From Clostridium_AD sp050717545 (GTDB lineage Bacteria > Bacillota > Clostridia > Clostridiales > Clostridiaceae): a stretch of 64,000 nucleotides of DNA. A model generated the notes under the pieces. It was not told the DNA's origin. It worked only from the letters and a program-made list of their open reading frames with translations, and did no database searches. This document shows positions 33,041 through 42,772 of the stretch, piece by piece; position 1 is the first letter of the stretch; each line of letters begins with the position of its first letter. The stretch is taken from the NCBI RefSeq assembly GCF_050717545.1, contig NZ_JBOITN010000042.1:1-64000 (forward strand), given 5' to 3'. A program made the translations under genes and the position numbers.

Positions 33041-33177
33041 TAGTTTAATGGCTTTTTTAAAAAATATATAAATATTTTGAATTGTTAAATATTATTAACA
33101 AATAAAATATATATTGCAATTTAATACAATATATTCTATATTTAGAATAGTATTAATTTTATTTTAAAACTTTTACC

Positions 33178-33262
33178 GATCAATAGCAAACTTATCGAAA
33201 GATAAGGACGCAAAGCTATAGGGCCTTTCATTAGAATGGCAGCCAGTTACCGAGCTAGAGTT
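33178..33262 (+). ncRNA. c-di-GMP-I (GEMM) riboswitch
   Basis: The conserved core is visible: AGCAAACTTATCGAAAGATAAG, i.e. the GAAA-tetraloop hairpin; then GACGCAAAGCTATAGGGCC, and ATGGCAGCCAGTTACCG for the receptor. P1 can form from TAGC (33184) and GCTA (33254). A U-rich run follows P1 directly (33261-33268). CAATAGCAA (33181-33189) is perfectly complementary to TTGCTATTG (33288-33296), a candidate alternative helix. It precedes the ice-binding protein gene. Confidence 0.9.
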
Positions 33263-33404
33263 TTTTTTATTACCTAAAAAAAATCCATTGCTATTGGAGA
33301 GGTTTAGTTTGAAATAACTTTGATATATATACTGTAAATTGAGAGAGAGGATGCTATCTGTTCTTAATTTTAACGGTGTTGTAAAAAATTATTAGGGGGA
33401 AAAT

Positions 33405-35120
33405 ATGAAAAACAAATCGTTTAAAAGTTTATTAACATTTTTTTTAACTACAGTTCTGGTATTGCTTTCAGTTAATTCAACATCTGGATCTGCAAATGCA
33501 CAAACACTTCCAATTGCATCACCAACAAAAATTGTTGCGACTGCTGGAGATTCACAAATTAATTTAACTTGGTCATCAGTTCAGGGAGCTGACTATTATA
33601 ATGTTTTTATATCACAAGACGGGTTAATATATAACTCGATTAGCGTTCCTGAGACAGTAACTACAACAGGTTATAATGTTACTGGGCTAACGAATGATAA
33701 ATTATATTATTTTAAAATATCTGCAGCAAATACATATGAAGAAAGTGTATATTCTAATGTAACAAGTCAAACACCATCAGTAAGAACAGCTCCAGTAAAC
33801 CTTGGTGAGGCTAATAATTATGCGATTTTAGCAAAAACAGGGATATCCACTGTGCCTAAATCGGATATTACTGGTAACATAGGAGTTAGCCCAATTGATT
33901 CAACTGCTATTACAGGGTTTTCTCTAATATTGGATTCCACTACTGCATTTTCACGTTCTACTCAACTCGTGGGAAAAGCATATGCTGCAGATTATGCTTC
34001 TCCAACTCCAAGCAATCTTACTACAGCAGTAAGTAACATGGAAACAGCATATACTGATGCAGCTGGAAGAGCTCCTGGGCATACAGAACTATATACTGGA
34101 GACATTAGTGGACAAACACTTACATCTGGTGTTTACAAGTGGGGTACAGGTGTCTTAATAAATTCTAATGTTACTCTAAGTGGTGGAGCAAATGATGTCT
34201 TCATTTTCCAAGTAGCTAAAGGAATTACTCAGGCTAGTGGCACAAATATTATCCTAGAAGGTGGAGTGCAAGCTAAGAATATATTTTGGCAGGTAGCTCA
34301 AACTGTTAAAATTAAATCAGATGCACACTTTGAAGGAATCATACTAGGGAAGACAAATATTGCATTGGGAGCTAAAGCATCGATAAATGGCAGATTGCTA
34401 GCGCAGACTGCAGTTACTTTGATTAAAAACACAGTTGTAGCTCCTGCTGAGACTGTAGCTACATCATCTGTAACTACAATGGAAGAATTACAAATAGCAA
34501 TAGATGCTGGTATAACAGATATTACAATCGTTAGTTCAATTCCTACAGGTATGAGCACGGTTGTAATCCCATCAGGAACTGTACTTAGAGATTACTTTAA
34601 AATTGGGTTTGGAAATAAAATTATAGTAAAAGAAGGCGGAAGTTTAAGATTGGGTGCAGAGGCAGTTAACAATCTAATAGTTGGAAGCGTAAACAGTAGT
34701 GCAAACTTAAAACTAGAAAATAATTCAACATTTACTATTAATGGGGATATAAATGATAGAATTCTGACATATACACTCAACGGTGAAGCAATGGTGCAGC
34801 AACAAAATACTAATCCATTTGTAGTTGCAGAAAATGAAACATTTATAGTAGCAACCGGAGCAACACTTAATATTGCTACTGCTACAGATACAGACATTGA
34901 GAATGTACAGCCAGTTTTAAGTGTAAATGCTGCAGGTGGTAAACTTGTAGTAAATGGAACATTAAACTTATTATCCGGATCACGTATATTCTTAGGTGAT
35001 GGAGTTAATAGTATAACAAATACAGGAACTATAAATAATAACTCAGGAACATATGATGGTTCTATAATAATTGGTATAGTTGGAATTCTTGACTTAAATC
35101 ACAATGTTATTGATGTTTAA
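33405..35120 (+). CDS. Secreted ice-binding protein: fibronectin III + DUF3494 domain
   Basis: 571 residues. Signal peptide (about 1-32, cut near ANAQ). Fibronectin type III domain about 38-128 (PTKIVATAGDSQINLTWSSV). DUF3494 ice-binding domain about 132-345, beginning VNLGEANNYAILAKTGIST and including TLTSGVYKWGTGVLINSNVT, DVFIFQVA and HFEGIILGKT. The C-terminal 220 residues are beta-rich and lack a sortase or membrane anchor. DUF3494 proteins are right-handed beta-helices that bind ice, inhibiting recrystallisation or aiding adhesion. GGGGG precedes ATG. Expression should respond to c-di-GMP through the leader riboswitch. Confidence 0.9.
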   Translation: MKNKSFKSLLTFFLTTVLVLLSVNSTSGSANAQTLPIASPTKIVATAGDSQINLTWSSVQGADYYNVFISQDGLIYNSISVPETVTTTGYNVTGLTNDKLYYFKISAANTYEESVYSNVTSQTPSVRTAPVNLGEANNYAILAKTGISTVPKSDITGNIGVSPIDSTAITGFSLILDSTTAFSRSTQLVGKAYAADYASPTPSNLTTAVSNMETAYTDAAGRAPGHTELYTGDISGQTLTSGVYKWGTGVLINSNVTLSGGANDVFIFQVAKGITQASGTNIILEGGVQAKNIFWQVAQTVKIKSDAHFEGIILGKTNIALGAKASINGRLLAQTAVTLIKNTVVAPAETVATSSVTTMEELQIAIDAGITDITIVSSIPTGMSTVVIPSGTVLRDYFKIGFGNKIIVKEGGSLRLGAEAVNNLIVGSVNSSANLKLENNSTFTINGDINDRILTYTLNGEAMVQQQNTNPFVVAENETFIVATGATLNIATATDTDIENVQPVLSVNAAGGKLVVNGTLNLLSGSRIFLGDGVNSITNTGTINNNSGTYDGSIIIGIVGILDLNHNVIDV

Positions 35121-35222
35121 GGTATATAAATAAATACTCGGATTACCTGTAGCATCAACAGGCAATCCCAGTATCATAATAGAAAAGAGATTAATTTTAT
35201 AATAAGTTTCACTTAGTTAATG

Positions 35223-35255
35223 TGGTTTGCCTTAGGGTGAGCCATTTTTTATTTT
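35223..35255 (+). terminator. Terminator after ice-binding protein gene
   Basis: TGGTTTGCC (35223-35231) pairs with GGGTGAGCCA (with wobbles) followed by TTTTTTATTTT. A second hairpin without T-run (GATTACCTGT/ACAGGCAATC) lies at about 35142-35168. Confidence 0.7.
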
Positions 35256-35394
35256 AAAGCCTATCCTCTCTATTATTTGCCAACAGAAGAAATAACAATA
35301 TTCATTGTAACAGCTAACACATTACAAAAATTTTATAGGGACTAGTTTGAGCTGGTATACTCTTTGTATTATACCTCAATTCATAATTACTATT

Positions 35395-35823
35395 TTAAAA
35401 ACATTGAAAACTACTAATTTCTCTAAGATCCATTCCAAAATATCTCCAAGCATTTCTATTCCAACGAAAGCCTGCTATAGATTTAGGGCCTACAAATGTA
35501 AGCCATGCCCAGAAGCTGTCACCTCTTCTTTGCCATATATATACCGATCTAAATCGGCAAGGTCTAATTGCACCTTGGTCTATGGCTTTAGGGGTAGCAC
35601 CAAACTGTTGCACCTTAGGCTGAGCTGGTGTAAAGTTTGGTGGGGATGAAGGAGGTCCACTCTGAGATCCACCCGGTGGTCTACCAGAGGTGGTACCTTG
35701 AGGCCCTAGGGGGAAAGGGAACATTTGTCTGTAGTAGGGACATGATAGTGGAATATTTTGAGTTTCGAATTCATAAGTATAGGTCGGAATATAAATTTTA
35801 ATATCGTCTTCATCAATATACAT
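35395..35823 (-). CDS. Hypothetical protein, Pro/Gly-rich with conserved Trp-rich C-terminus
   Basis: 142 residues. The N-terminus is acidic and hydrophilic (MYIDEDDIKIYIPTYTYEFE). A Pro/Gly/Ser/Gln linker spans about 38-75. The C-terminal 60 residues are rich in aromatic and basic residues (FRSVYIWQRRGDSFWAWLTF, GFRWNRNAWRYFGMDLREI). The layout resembles clostridial proteins I have seen only as hypothetical; a spore-surface role is possible but unsupported. AGGAGATAAC precedes ATG. There is no signal peptide or membrane helix. Monocistronic and convergent with the ice-binding gene. Confidence 0.7.
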   Translation of the reverse strand: MYIDEDDIKIYIPTYTYEFETQNIPLSCPYYRQMFPFPLGPQGTTSGRPPGGSQSGPPSSPPNFTPAQPKVQQFGATPKAIDQGAIRPCRFRSVYIWQRRGDSFWAWLTFVGPKSIAGFRWNRNAWRYFGMDLREISSFQCF

Positions 35824-36124
35824 TAAGTTATCTCCTAAAAGTATTTACAATATAGTATATGATTGATATACAGTTTTGTTATTTTAATTTATTAATTTTT
35901 TTTGATGTTATATATCAAGCAGATGTTAATGAATAATTGTAAAGAAGTTAAATTTTCATAATAATATATCCTATGACATATATATTATATGTGGACTCAA
36001 TAAACAATCAATTGAAACTTTAAAAATAAAACTTGCATTTATAAACGTATGATGATAAAATCATTTAATAAATAAGTAATTGTTTAAAGTTTAAGTTAGA
36101 CATTTTAGGGGGGGCAAATAAATT
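35824..36124 (+). promoter_or_regulatory. Promoter region of the oligopeptide operon
   Basis: TTGCAT (36033-36038), 17-base spacer and TAAAAT (36056-36061) give a good sigma-A promoter. The rest is AT-rich spacer; AATTTTC at about 35950 is only a partial CodY-box match. The binding-protein ribosome site (AGGGGGGG) is at the end. Confidence 0.55.
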
Positions 36125-37687
36125 ATGAAAAGAAAATATCTTGCTATTATGCTTACAGGAGTGCTTGTTCTAAGCGTCGCACTAACAGGTTGCTCAGGCG
36201 GTTCGACAACAACAAAAACAGCAACTACAAAAACATTAGTTTTTTCTCAAGGAGCAGATCCTAGAGGTTTGGACCCAGCGTATGTAGATGACGGCGAATC
36301 AGCAAAAGTTATGTGCAATATTTATGAAGGTTTAATTAAATACAAAGATGGTTCAACAGACATAGCACCTAGTCTTGCTACAGATTGGGAAATTAGTGAT
36401 GATGGAAAAGAATATACCTTTAATTTGAGAAAGGACGTCAAGTTCCAAGACGGAACACCTTTTAATGCAGATGCTGTTGTATTTAATGTAGAAAGACAGA
36501 TTGCTCCAAAGGCTACAGAAGATATGCCATATGCATCATTTACTTATGGACCAGTAGTTAAAATTGAAAAACTAAGTGATTTATCAGTTAAAATCACATT
36601 AAAAAACAAATATACACCATTTCTTGCAAATCTTGCAATGACATTGGCTGCTCCAGTTTTGAGCCCTACAGCAATCGCTAAATACAATGGAAAACTAATG
36701 GAGAACCCAGTTGGAACAGGTCCATATAAATTTGTATCTTGGGCTAAAAACCAATCATTAAAGCTTGAAAAATTCGATGGATATTGGGGCGATAAGCCTA
36801 AGGCCGATAATGTAGTATTTAAATTTACAAAAGAGAATTCAGTTCGTGCCAGTGATTTAATTACAGGTGGCACAGATATAATTGATGGAGTTGACCCCAA
36901 TGATATTGAAAAGTTAAAATCTAGTAAAATGGAAGTATATCAAGCTGACGGAATGAATATTAATTACATGGCGTTTAATTGTGCAAGAGCACCATTTAAT
37001 GATCCTAAACTTCGTGAAGCTATATCTCATGCTATAGATCGCGATGAATTAGTTAAATATTTATATCAAGGATATGCAAGTGTAGCAAACAGCCCACTTC
37101 CATCTTTTATACCTGGTTATGACAAGGATGTACAACCTTATAGCTATGATGTAGAAAAAGCAAAACAATTACTTAAAGATGCTGGAAAATCAGATTTAAA
37201 GGTTAAAATTATTACTTATTCAAATCCAAGACCTTATAATTCAGTTGGTGGACAAAAACTTGCAGAAGCAGTTCAAAACTATTTAGCAAAGATTGGTGTA
37301 ACTGCAACAATAGATTCTTACAATTGGACAGACTATAAAACAAAAATTGCAAATGGAGAAGGGGATATATTCTTCTATGGTTGGACTGGTGATAATGGAG
37401 ATGCAGATAATTTCCTTTCATTGTTCGATTCACATGAGATTAAATCTACTTTGAATTCAGCTAAATATTCAAATCCAGCAGTTGATGCACTACTTTTAAA
37501 AGGTAGGGAATTAGCAAATGGAGAAGAACGAAATAAAGTCTATAAAGAGCTTCAAGAGATAGTTTCAAAGGATGCACCATGGCTTCCACTATCTCATTCA
37601 CAAGTGCTTGCGGCATATTCTCCTAGGGTTACTGGTTTTTCAATTCACCCAACAGGATCAGTATTCTTTAGTGGAGTAGATAAATAA
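36125..37687 (+). CDS. Peptide ABC transporter substrate-binding lipoprotein
   Basis: 520 residues, SBP_bac_5 family. Lipobox LTGC (Cys23), then a Thr-rich linker and the family signature region LRKDVKFQDGTPFNADAVVF. It includes VGTGPYKFVSW and the DPKLREAISHAIDRDELVKY segment. It captures oligo- or dipeptides (DppA/OppA type; nickel or other ligands also occur in the family). It is the first gene of a five-gene operon with two permeases and two ATPases. Confidence 0.9.
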   Translation: MKRKYLAIMLTGVLVLSVALTGCSGGSTTTKTATTKTLVFSQGADPRGLDPAYVDDGESAKVMCNIYEGLIKYKDGSTDIAPSLATDWEISDDGKEYTFNLRKDVKFQDGTPFNADAVVFNVERQIAPKATEDMPYASFTYGPVVKIEKLSDLSVKITLKNKYTPFLANLAMTLAAPVLSPTAIAKYNGKLMENPVGTGPYKFVSWAKNQSLKLEKFDGYWGDKPKADNVVFKFTKENSVRASDLITGGTDIIDGVDPNDIEKLKSSKMEVYQADGMNINYMAFNCARAPFNDPKLREAISHAIDRDELVKYLYQGYASVANSPLPSFIPGYDKDVQPYSYDVEKAKQLLKDAGKSDLKVKIITYSNPRPYNSVGGQKLAEAVQNYLAKIGVTATIDSYNWTDYKTKIANGEGDIFFYGWTGDNGDADNFLSLFDSHEIKSTLNSAKYSNPAVDALLLKGRELANGEERNKVYKELQEIVSKDAPWLPLSHSQVLAAYSPRVTGFSIHPTGSVFFSGVDK

Positions 37688-37761
37688 TCTTATTTTAGAA
37701 CTATTTTTAGGTGGAATATCGCATTAAGCGATCTTCCACTTTTTTAATAAGGAGGGTAACT

Positions 37762-38766
37762 ATGGTTAAATATATTATTAAACGACTGCTTTTACTTATA
37801 CCAGTTATTATAGGAGTATCTGTACTTGTATTTTTGGTTATGCACATGTTTACTACGGATCCAGCTTCAATAATTCTTGGTCAGCATGCAAAGCAAGATC
37901 AGATAGCAGCACTAAGGGAACAGCTTGGACTTAATAAACCTATTTATATTCAGTACTGGGATTTTCTAAGAGGCATACTGCATGGAGATTTGGGGGATTC
38001 ACTTATGACAAAAACTCCAGTGTGGGATGAAATAATGGCACGATTTCCAGCTACAATTGAACTTGCATTAGCGGCTGTTATATTTGCTTCTATTTTGGGG
38101 GTATTTATGGGGGTTATTTCTGCAATTAAACAAAATTCAGTTATTGATTATATCTGCATGGTAATATCTTTACTTGGAGTATCCATGCCTATATTTTGGT
38201 TAGGTTTAATATTCATATTAGTTTTTGCAGTGCAACTTCAGTGGTTGTCAGTATCGGGTAGAATAGACATAGGTCTTGAACCAATTAAAGTTACAGGATT
38301 ATATTTAATAGATTCTTTAGTTACAGGTAATATGCCTGCGTTTTATAGTACTATAAGGCATCTAATTATGCCAGCAGTAGCTCTTGGGTCAGCATCTACT
38401 GCAATTATTGCAAGAATGACTAGATCTACAATGCTTGAGGTTGTGAGGCAGGACTATATTAGAACTGCAAGAGCAAAGGGGTTATTGGAAAGACCGATTA
38501 TTTTTGGACATGCGTTAAAGAATGCTTTGATTCCAATTATAACAGTAATAGGACTTCAACTAGGAACTTTGCTAGGAGGAGCAGTGCTAACAGAAACTGT
38601 ATTTTCGTGGCCAGGTGTTGGTAAATATGTAGTAGATGCTATTTTAGTAACCGATTATCCTGTGGTTCAAGGAACGGTTATGATCATGGCAGTAATTTTT
38701 GTTCTTGTTAATTTAGTTGTGGACATAATTTATGCAGTTATAGATCCAAGAATTAAATATTCTTAA
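37762..38766 (+). CDS. Peptide ABC transporter permease (DppB/OppB type)
   Basis: The ATG at 37762 (MVKYIIKRLLLLIPVIIGVS) has AAGGAGGGTAACT before it; a longer frame from 37711 has none. 334 residues with about six membrane helices, the typical QLGLNKPIYIQYWDFLRGIL segment and the EAA loop (RTARAKGL). Second gene of the peptide operon. Confidence 0.92.
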   Translation: MVKYIIKRLLLLIPVIIGVSVLVFLVMHMFTTDPASIILGQHAKQDQIAALREQLGLNKPIYIQYWDFLRGILHGDLGDSLMTKTPVWDEIMARFPATIELALAAVIFASILGVFMGVISAIKQNSVIDYICMVISLLGVSMPIFWLGLIFILVFAVQLQWLSVSGRIDIGLEPIKVTGLYLIDSLVTGNMPAFYSTIRHLIMPAVALGSASTAIIARMTRSTMLEVVRQDYIRTARAKGLLERPIIFGHALKNALIPIITVIGLQLGTLLGGAVLTETVFSWPGVGKYVVDAILVTDYPVVQGTVMIMAVIFVLVNLVVDIIYAVIDPRIKYS

Positions 38767-38778
38767 GGGAGTGAAATA

Positions 38779-39678
38779 ATGAAAAATAAAAATTTGAATG
38801 AAAATGAAGAAATTATATTGCAAAATGCTCCTAAGGAAGAATCCAAACTTAGGAATGCATGGTATATGCTTAAGAAAAATAAAGCAGCTCTAGTGGGGCT
38901 TATAATAATAGTAATTCTTTTAATCATTGCTATTTTTGGACCATTAATTATGCCGTATAAACCTAATATAGGTGAATTATCACAAAGTCTTCAAAAACCA
39001 TCTGCTGCCCATTGGTTTGGAACTGATGAACAAGGACGGGATATTCTAAGTAGGATAATTGATGGTACTAAGATTTCTTTAAGGGTTGGTATTACAGCGG
39101 TTGCAGTAGCATTATCTATAGGAATTGTTGTAGGATCTCTCGCAGGGTATTATGGGGGCAAGGTAGATATGTTAATTATGAGATTTATGGATATTATGCT
39201 TGCATTCCCATCATTATTGCTCGCAATCGCTTTTATGAGTGTATTAGGTAAAGGTATTGATAACGCTATAATTGCAATAAGTATTGTTACAATTCCAGAA
39301 TATGCTAGGATAGTTAGGGGTTCTATATTGTCAATTAAGGATAGTGAATATGTCCAAGCAGCAAGAGTTATTGGAAATAGTGACATTGCTATAATATTTA
39401 AACACATATTACCTAACGTAATTTCACCTATAATAGTGCGTGCGACACTTGGAGTATCAAACGCTATTTTAGATACGGCGGCTCTTGGATTTTTGGGCCT
39501 TGGAGTACAACCTCCACAAGCAGAATGGGGAAGTATGCTGGGAGCTGGACGTGGATATTTTTATAATGCTCCTCATATAATCCTTTTCCCTGGTATTGCG
39601 ATAACTATAACTGTACTTGCTTTCAATCTATTTGGTGATGGACTAAGAGATGCACTAGATCCAAAACTTCATCAGTAA
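38779..39678 (+). CDS. Peptide ABC transporter permease (DppC/OppC type)
   Basis: 299 residues: a cytoplasmic N-terminus, six hydrophobic segments, HWFGTDEQGRDILSRIIDGT (OppC N-domain motif), EAA loop YVQAARVIGNSD and a C-terminal FGDGLRDALDPKLHQ. It pairs with the DppB-type permease, 12 bases upstream. Confidence 0.93.
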   Translation: MKNKNLNENEEIILQNAPKEESKLRNAWYMLKKNKAALVGLIIIVILLIIAIFGPLIMPYKPNIGELSQSLQKPSAAHWFGTDEQGRDILSRIIDGTKISLRVGITAVAVALSIGIVVGSLAGYYGGKVDMLIMRFMDIMLAFPSLLLAIAFMSVLGKGIDNAIIAISIVTIPEYARIVRGSILSIKDSEYVQAARVIGNSDIAIIFKHILPNVISPIIVRATLGVSNAILDTAALGFLGLGVQPPQAEWGSMLGAGRGYFYNAPHIILFPGIAITITVLAFNLFGDGLRDALDPKLHQ

Positions 39679-39691
39679 GGGGGATAACATA

Positions 39692-40669
39692 ATGTTATTA
39701 GAAGTTAAAAATTTACAAACTCAATTTAGAGTTAAGGGTGGACTAGTTAATGCAGTAGATGGTGTGGATTTTGAAGTGGATAAAGGTGAAATACTGGCTA
39801 TAGTAGGTGAATCCGGCAGTGGTAAAAGTGTAACCTCACTTTCTATTTTAAGCCTTATACCAAGTCCACCTGGCAAAATTATAGGTGGAAAAATAATGTT
39901 CAAAGGTGAAGATTTGTTAAAGAAAAGTAATAAGGAAATGCAAGATATAAGAGGGGATAAAATATCTATGATATTTCAAGAACCTATGACTTCTTTAAAT
40001 CCTGTAGTTACCATAGGAAAGCAAATATCAGAAACTATAACTCGTCATAAAAAGTTAAAAAAGAAAGAGGCTACCTTGGAGGCAATTAAGATGCTAGAGC
40101 TTGTAGGTATTCCAACTCCAGAGAAGAGAATAAATGATTACCCACACCAATTAAGTGGTGGTATGAGGCAAAGAGTTATGATTGCTATTGCACTTTCTTG
40201 TAATCCAGAATTACTTATTGCAGATGAACCTACAACAGCGCTTGATGTTACTATACAAGCACAAATATTGGAACTGATTATAAGCTTAAAAAATAAACTT
40301 AATACTGCGATTCTTTTAATTACCCATGATCTTGGTGTAGTAGCAGAAACAGCAGACAAGGTTGTAGTAATGTATTGTGGTAAAATTGTTGAAAAAGCAA
40401 CTTCGCTTCAGCTTTTTGAAAAACCATTACATCCCTATACTGAAGGCTTATTGCTTTCTATTCCCAAGGTTGATGAAAAGGTAGAGCAGTTATTTATGAT
40501 ACCTGGAATGGTGCCTAATCCTTTAAATATGCCAAAGGGATGTTCCTTTAGTGATAGATGCAGTAAATGTATGGACATTTGCAGACATAAAGAACCAGAG
40601 CTTGTTGAGCACGAAGGCAGAAGTGTTCGTTGTTTTCTATACAGTGATAAACAGGAAGGACAGGTGTAA
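39692..40669 (+). CDS. Peptide ABC transporter ATPase (DppD/OppD type)
   Basis: 325 residues: Walker A GESGSGKS, Q-loop FQEPMTSLNP, signature LSGGMRQRVMIAIAL, Walker B LLIADEPTTALD. The C-terminal oligopeptide-transport domain has Cys residues (CSFSDRCSKCMDIC) typical of the 4Fe-4S-binding OppD tail. It overlaps no neighbour; the next ATPase starts 2 bases after its stop. Confidence 0.93.
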   Translation: MLLEVKNLQTQFRVKGGLVNAVDGVDFEVDKGEILAIVGESGSGKSVTSLSILSLIPSPPGKIIGGKIMFKGEDLLKKSNKEMQDIRGDKISMIFQEPMTSLNPVVTIGKQISETITRHKKLKKKEATLEAIKMLELVGIPTPEKRINDYPHQLSGGMRQRVMIAIALSCNPELLIADEPTTALDVTIQAQILELIISLKNKLNTAILLITHDLGVVAETADKVVVMYCGKIVEKATSLQLFEKPLHPYTEGLLLSIPKVDEKVEQLFMIPGMVPNPLNMPKGCSFSDRCSKCMDICRHKEPELVEHEGRSVRCFLYSDKQEGQV

Positions 40670-40671
40670 AT

Positions 40672-41634
40672 ATGGAACCATTATTACAAGTTAAAAATTT
40701 AAAAAAATATTTTCCTGTACAATCTGGTGTATTTGGTAAAACTACAGATTATGTTAAGGCAGTTGACAATATATCTTTTGATATCTTTAAGGGTGAAACC
40801 TTAGGTTTAGTTGGAGAATCTGGTTGTGGTAAATCAACTACTGGTAGGATGATTGTTAATTTGCTTGATCCAACATCTGGTCAAGTAATCTTTGAAGGAA
40901 GAGATGTGGCTAAATTATCGAAAAAAGAGCAAAAGGGTATGAGAAAAAATATTCAAATTATATTTCAAGATCCTTATTCTTCTCTTAATCCAAGGATGAA
41001 CATTGGGGATATAATAGCTGAACCAATGAAGGTAAATAAAACAGAGAAAAAAGAGGATATAGAAAAAAGAGTTCTTTCACTTTTGAATTATGTAGGTCTG
41101 GCTAGTTTTCATAGAAATAGATATCCACATGAATTTAGTGGTGGTCAGAGACAAAGGGTGGGGATTGCTAGAGCTCTTTCTTTAAATCCTAAGCTTATAG
41201 TTTGTGATGAACCAGTATCAGCGTTAGACGTTTCTATACAGGCACAGGTACTGAATTTGCTTCATGATTTGCAAAAAGAGTTTGATTTGACTTATCTATT
41301 CATTGCACATGGACTAAATGTAGTTAAACATGTAAGCACAAGGGTGGGTGTAATGTATCTAGGAAAAATGGTTGAACTTGCAGATGGAGACATACTTTAC
41401 AATAAACCCAAGCATCCATATTCACAAGCGTTACTGTCAGCTATTCCAATTCCGGATCCAACTAGGAAGAAAAGCAGAATAATATTAACAGGGGATGTAC
41501 CTAGTCCAATTAATCCACCTTCTGGATGTAGTTTTCATACTAGATGCTTTAAGTGTACAGAGATATGCACAAAACAGGAACCTAAGTTTAAAGATTTAGG
41601 TGAGGGGCATCAGGTAGCTTGTTGGAATTTGTAA
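40672..41634 (+). CDS. Peptide ABC transporter ATPase (DppF/OppF type)
   Basis: 320 residues: Walker A GESGCGKST, FQDPYSSLNPRM, signature FSGGQRQRVGIARAL, VCDEPVSALDVS and an OppF-type C-terminus (GCSFHTRCFKCTEIC). The usual ITHD-like H-loop reads FIAHGLN, i.e. His kept but Asp replaced. It ends the operon before a strong terminator. Confidence 0.92.
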   Translation: MEPLLQVKNLKKYFPVQSGVFGKTTDYVKAVDNISFDIFKGETLGLVGESGCGKSTTGRMIVNLLDPTSGQVIFEGRDVAKLSKKEQKGMRKNIQIIFQDPYSSLNPRMNIGDIIAEPMKVNKTEKKEDIEKRVLSLLNYVGLASFHRNRYPHEFSGGQRQRVGIARALSLNPKLIVCDEPVSALDVSIQAQVLNLLHDLQKEFDLTYLFIAHGLNVVKHVSTRVGVMYLGKMVELADGDILYNKPKHPYSQALLSAIPIPDPTRKKSRIILTGDVPSPINPPSGCSFHTRCFKCTEICTKQEPKFKDLGEGHQVACWNL

Positions 41635-41649
41635 TAAGATATAAAACTT

Positions 41650-41689
41650 AAAAGGTCCAGTATTGTATAAAAACAATACTGGACCTTTT
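41650..41689 (+). terminator. Terminator of the peptide operon
   Basis: AAAAGGTCCAGTATTGT (41650-41666) and its complement (41673-41689) form a 17-bp perfect stem. Confidence 0.88.
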
Positions 41690-41932
41690 AAGTAGTTATT
41701 TTATTTGATTTAGAGTTCTGTGAATAAATGTAAACCATTGATTGTTTAAATTTTATGAGTTTTCAATATACTATTATTTATTAGAAAGTATGAGGTAATT
41801 AGTTTTATTATAATGGTAATATTTTGATTGATAAAGAATGTTATAATTAAATTTATAATAATAATAAAATGTGTGGGAGTGCATACTTATACACAGGATT
41901 ATTTGTTTAAGATTAGATGGGGGTAAGTGTAT

Positions 41933-42586
41933 ATGGAAGATAAGAAGTTAAAAACAAAGGTTTTAAGACCTAGATTTGATAGTGATTTAGATATCATAGA
42001 ACTTTCTAAAGAAAATATTGAGGATGAAAGTATATTCTCTTATGGGACAGTTAGTGATTGCTCTCTTGAGAATCATGAAGCAGATAGAGTGAATTTTAAA
42101 CAAGTGATATTTAAAAAAGTTGTTTTTAATAAAATAACTTTTAGACGGATAGAAATGACTGATGTAAAATTTGAAAATTGTGATTTATCAAATGTAGATT
42201 TTAATGAGGCTTCATTACATAGAGTAGAATTTCTGAATTGTAAAATTATTGGTATAAATTTAAGCGAAACTACATTTAGAGATGTTGTTTTTGAAAATTG
42301 TAATGGTGAATTTGCTTTTTTTAGTTATTCTAATTGTAAGCAAGTTGCATTTTTAGAGTGTCAATTACGTTCTTCAGATTTCCAGAATTCAAAATTTTTA
42401 AAAGTTGAATTTCGCGAATCTAATCTTAATCAGGCTCAAATGAATTTTACAAATCTTAAAGGAATAGATTTTACAAGTTGCGATATTGAAGGTATGGGGA
42501 TAAATATTGCCGATATAAAGGGTGCAAGAGTTACTACTATTCAAGCAATTTCTATTTCCTCAATATTAGGTATTATTATTAAATAA
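41933..42586 (+). CDS. Pentapeptide-repeat protein
   Basis: ATG 41933 is preferred because GGGGG (41919-41923) is 9 bases before it. 217 residues. About residues 45-195 are a run of degenerate pentapeptide repeats with F or L at the centre (VKFENCDLSNVDFNEASLHR, LRSSDFQNSKFLKVEFRESN), predicted to fold as a quadrilateral beta-helix. Some such proteins mimic DNA and protect gyrase (Qnr-like); most have no known role. No signal peptide. Monocistronic. Confidence 0.85.
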   Translation: MEDKKLKTKVLRPRFDSDLDIIELSKENIEDESIFSYGTVSDCSLENHEADRVNFKQVIFKKVVFNKITFRRIEMTDVKFENCDLSNVDFNEASLHRVEFLNCKIIGINLSETTFRDVVFENCNGEFAFFSYSNCKQVAFLECQLRSSDFQNSKFLKVEFRESNLNQAQMNFTNLKGIDFTSCDIEGMGINIADIKGARVTTIQAISISSILGIIIK

Positions 42587-42587
42587 A

Positions 42588-42621
42588 TTTGACGACATTT
42601 CAGCTCCACAGGAGATGATTC
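42588..42621. repeat. Dispersed palindromic repeat, copy C (short form)
   Basis: GACGACATTTCAGCTCCACA followed by GGAGATGATT; on the minus strand it matches copy D nearly base for base (AAATCATCTCC...GGAGCTGAAATGT). It lies 1-2 bases after the pentapeptide gene's stop. Confidence 0.7.
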
Positions 42622-42693
42622 AACGTGAAAACAATGTGGATAACTTTTTTTATAGTTTAGAGTTAATGTTTCTAAAAATGTTTTTAAGCGCAA

Positions 42694-42757
42694 AAAAAAG
42701 TATATATTACGTATAATGCATTAATCGTATTGCAATACGCGTAATATATACTTTTTT
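42694..42757. terminator. Bidirectional terminator between pentapeptide gene and lemA
   Basis: AAAAAAGTATATATTACG (42694-42711) pairs with its complement (42740-42757). An inner palindrome, TGCATTAATCGTATTGCA-like, occupies the loop. Confidence 0.75.
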
Positions 42758-42772
42758 CTTTCTTTTTTATTA

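Noticed and set aside
35347..35649. Plus-strand frame opposite the Pro/Trp-rich protein
   Set aside because: It is antisense to a better-supported gene and has no ribosome site.
35945..35965. CodY box upstream of the peptide operon
   Set aside because: Only the left half AATTTTC matches; the right half is absent.
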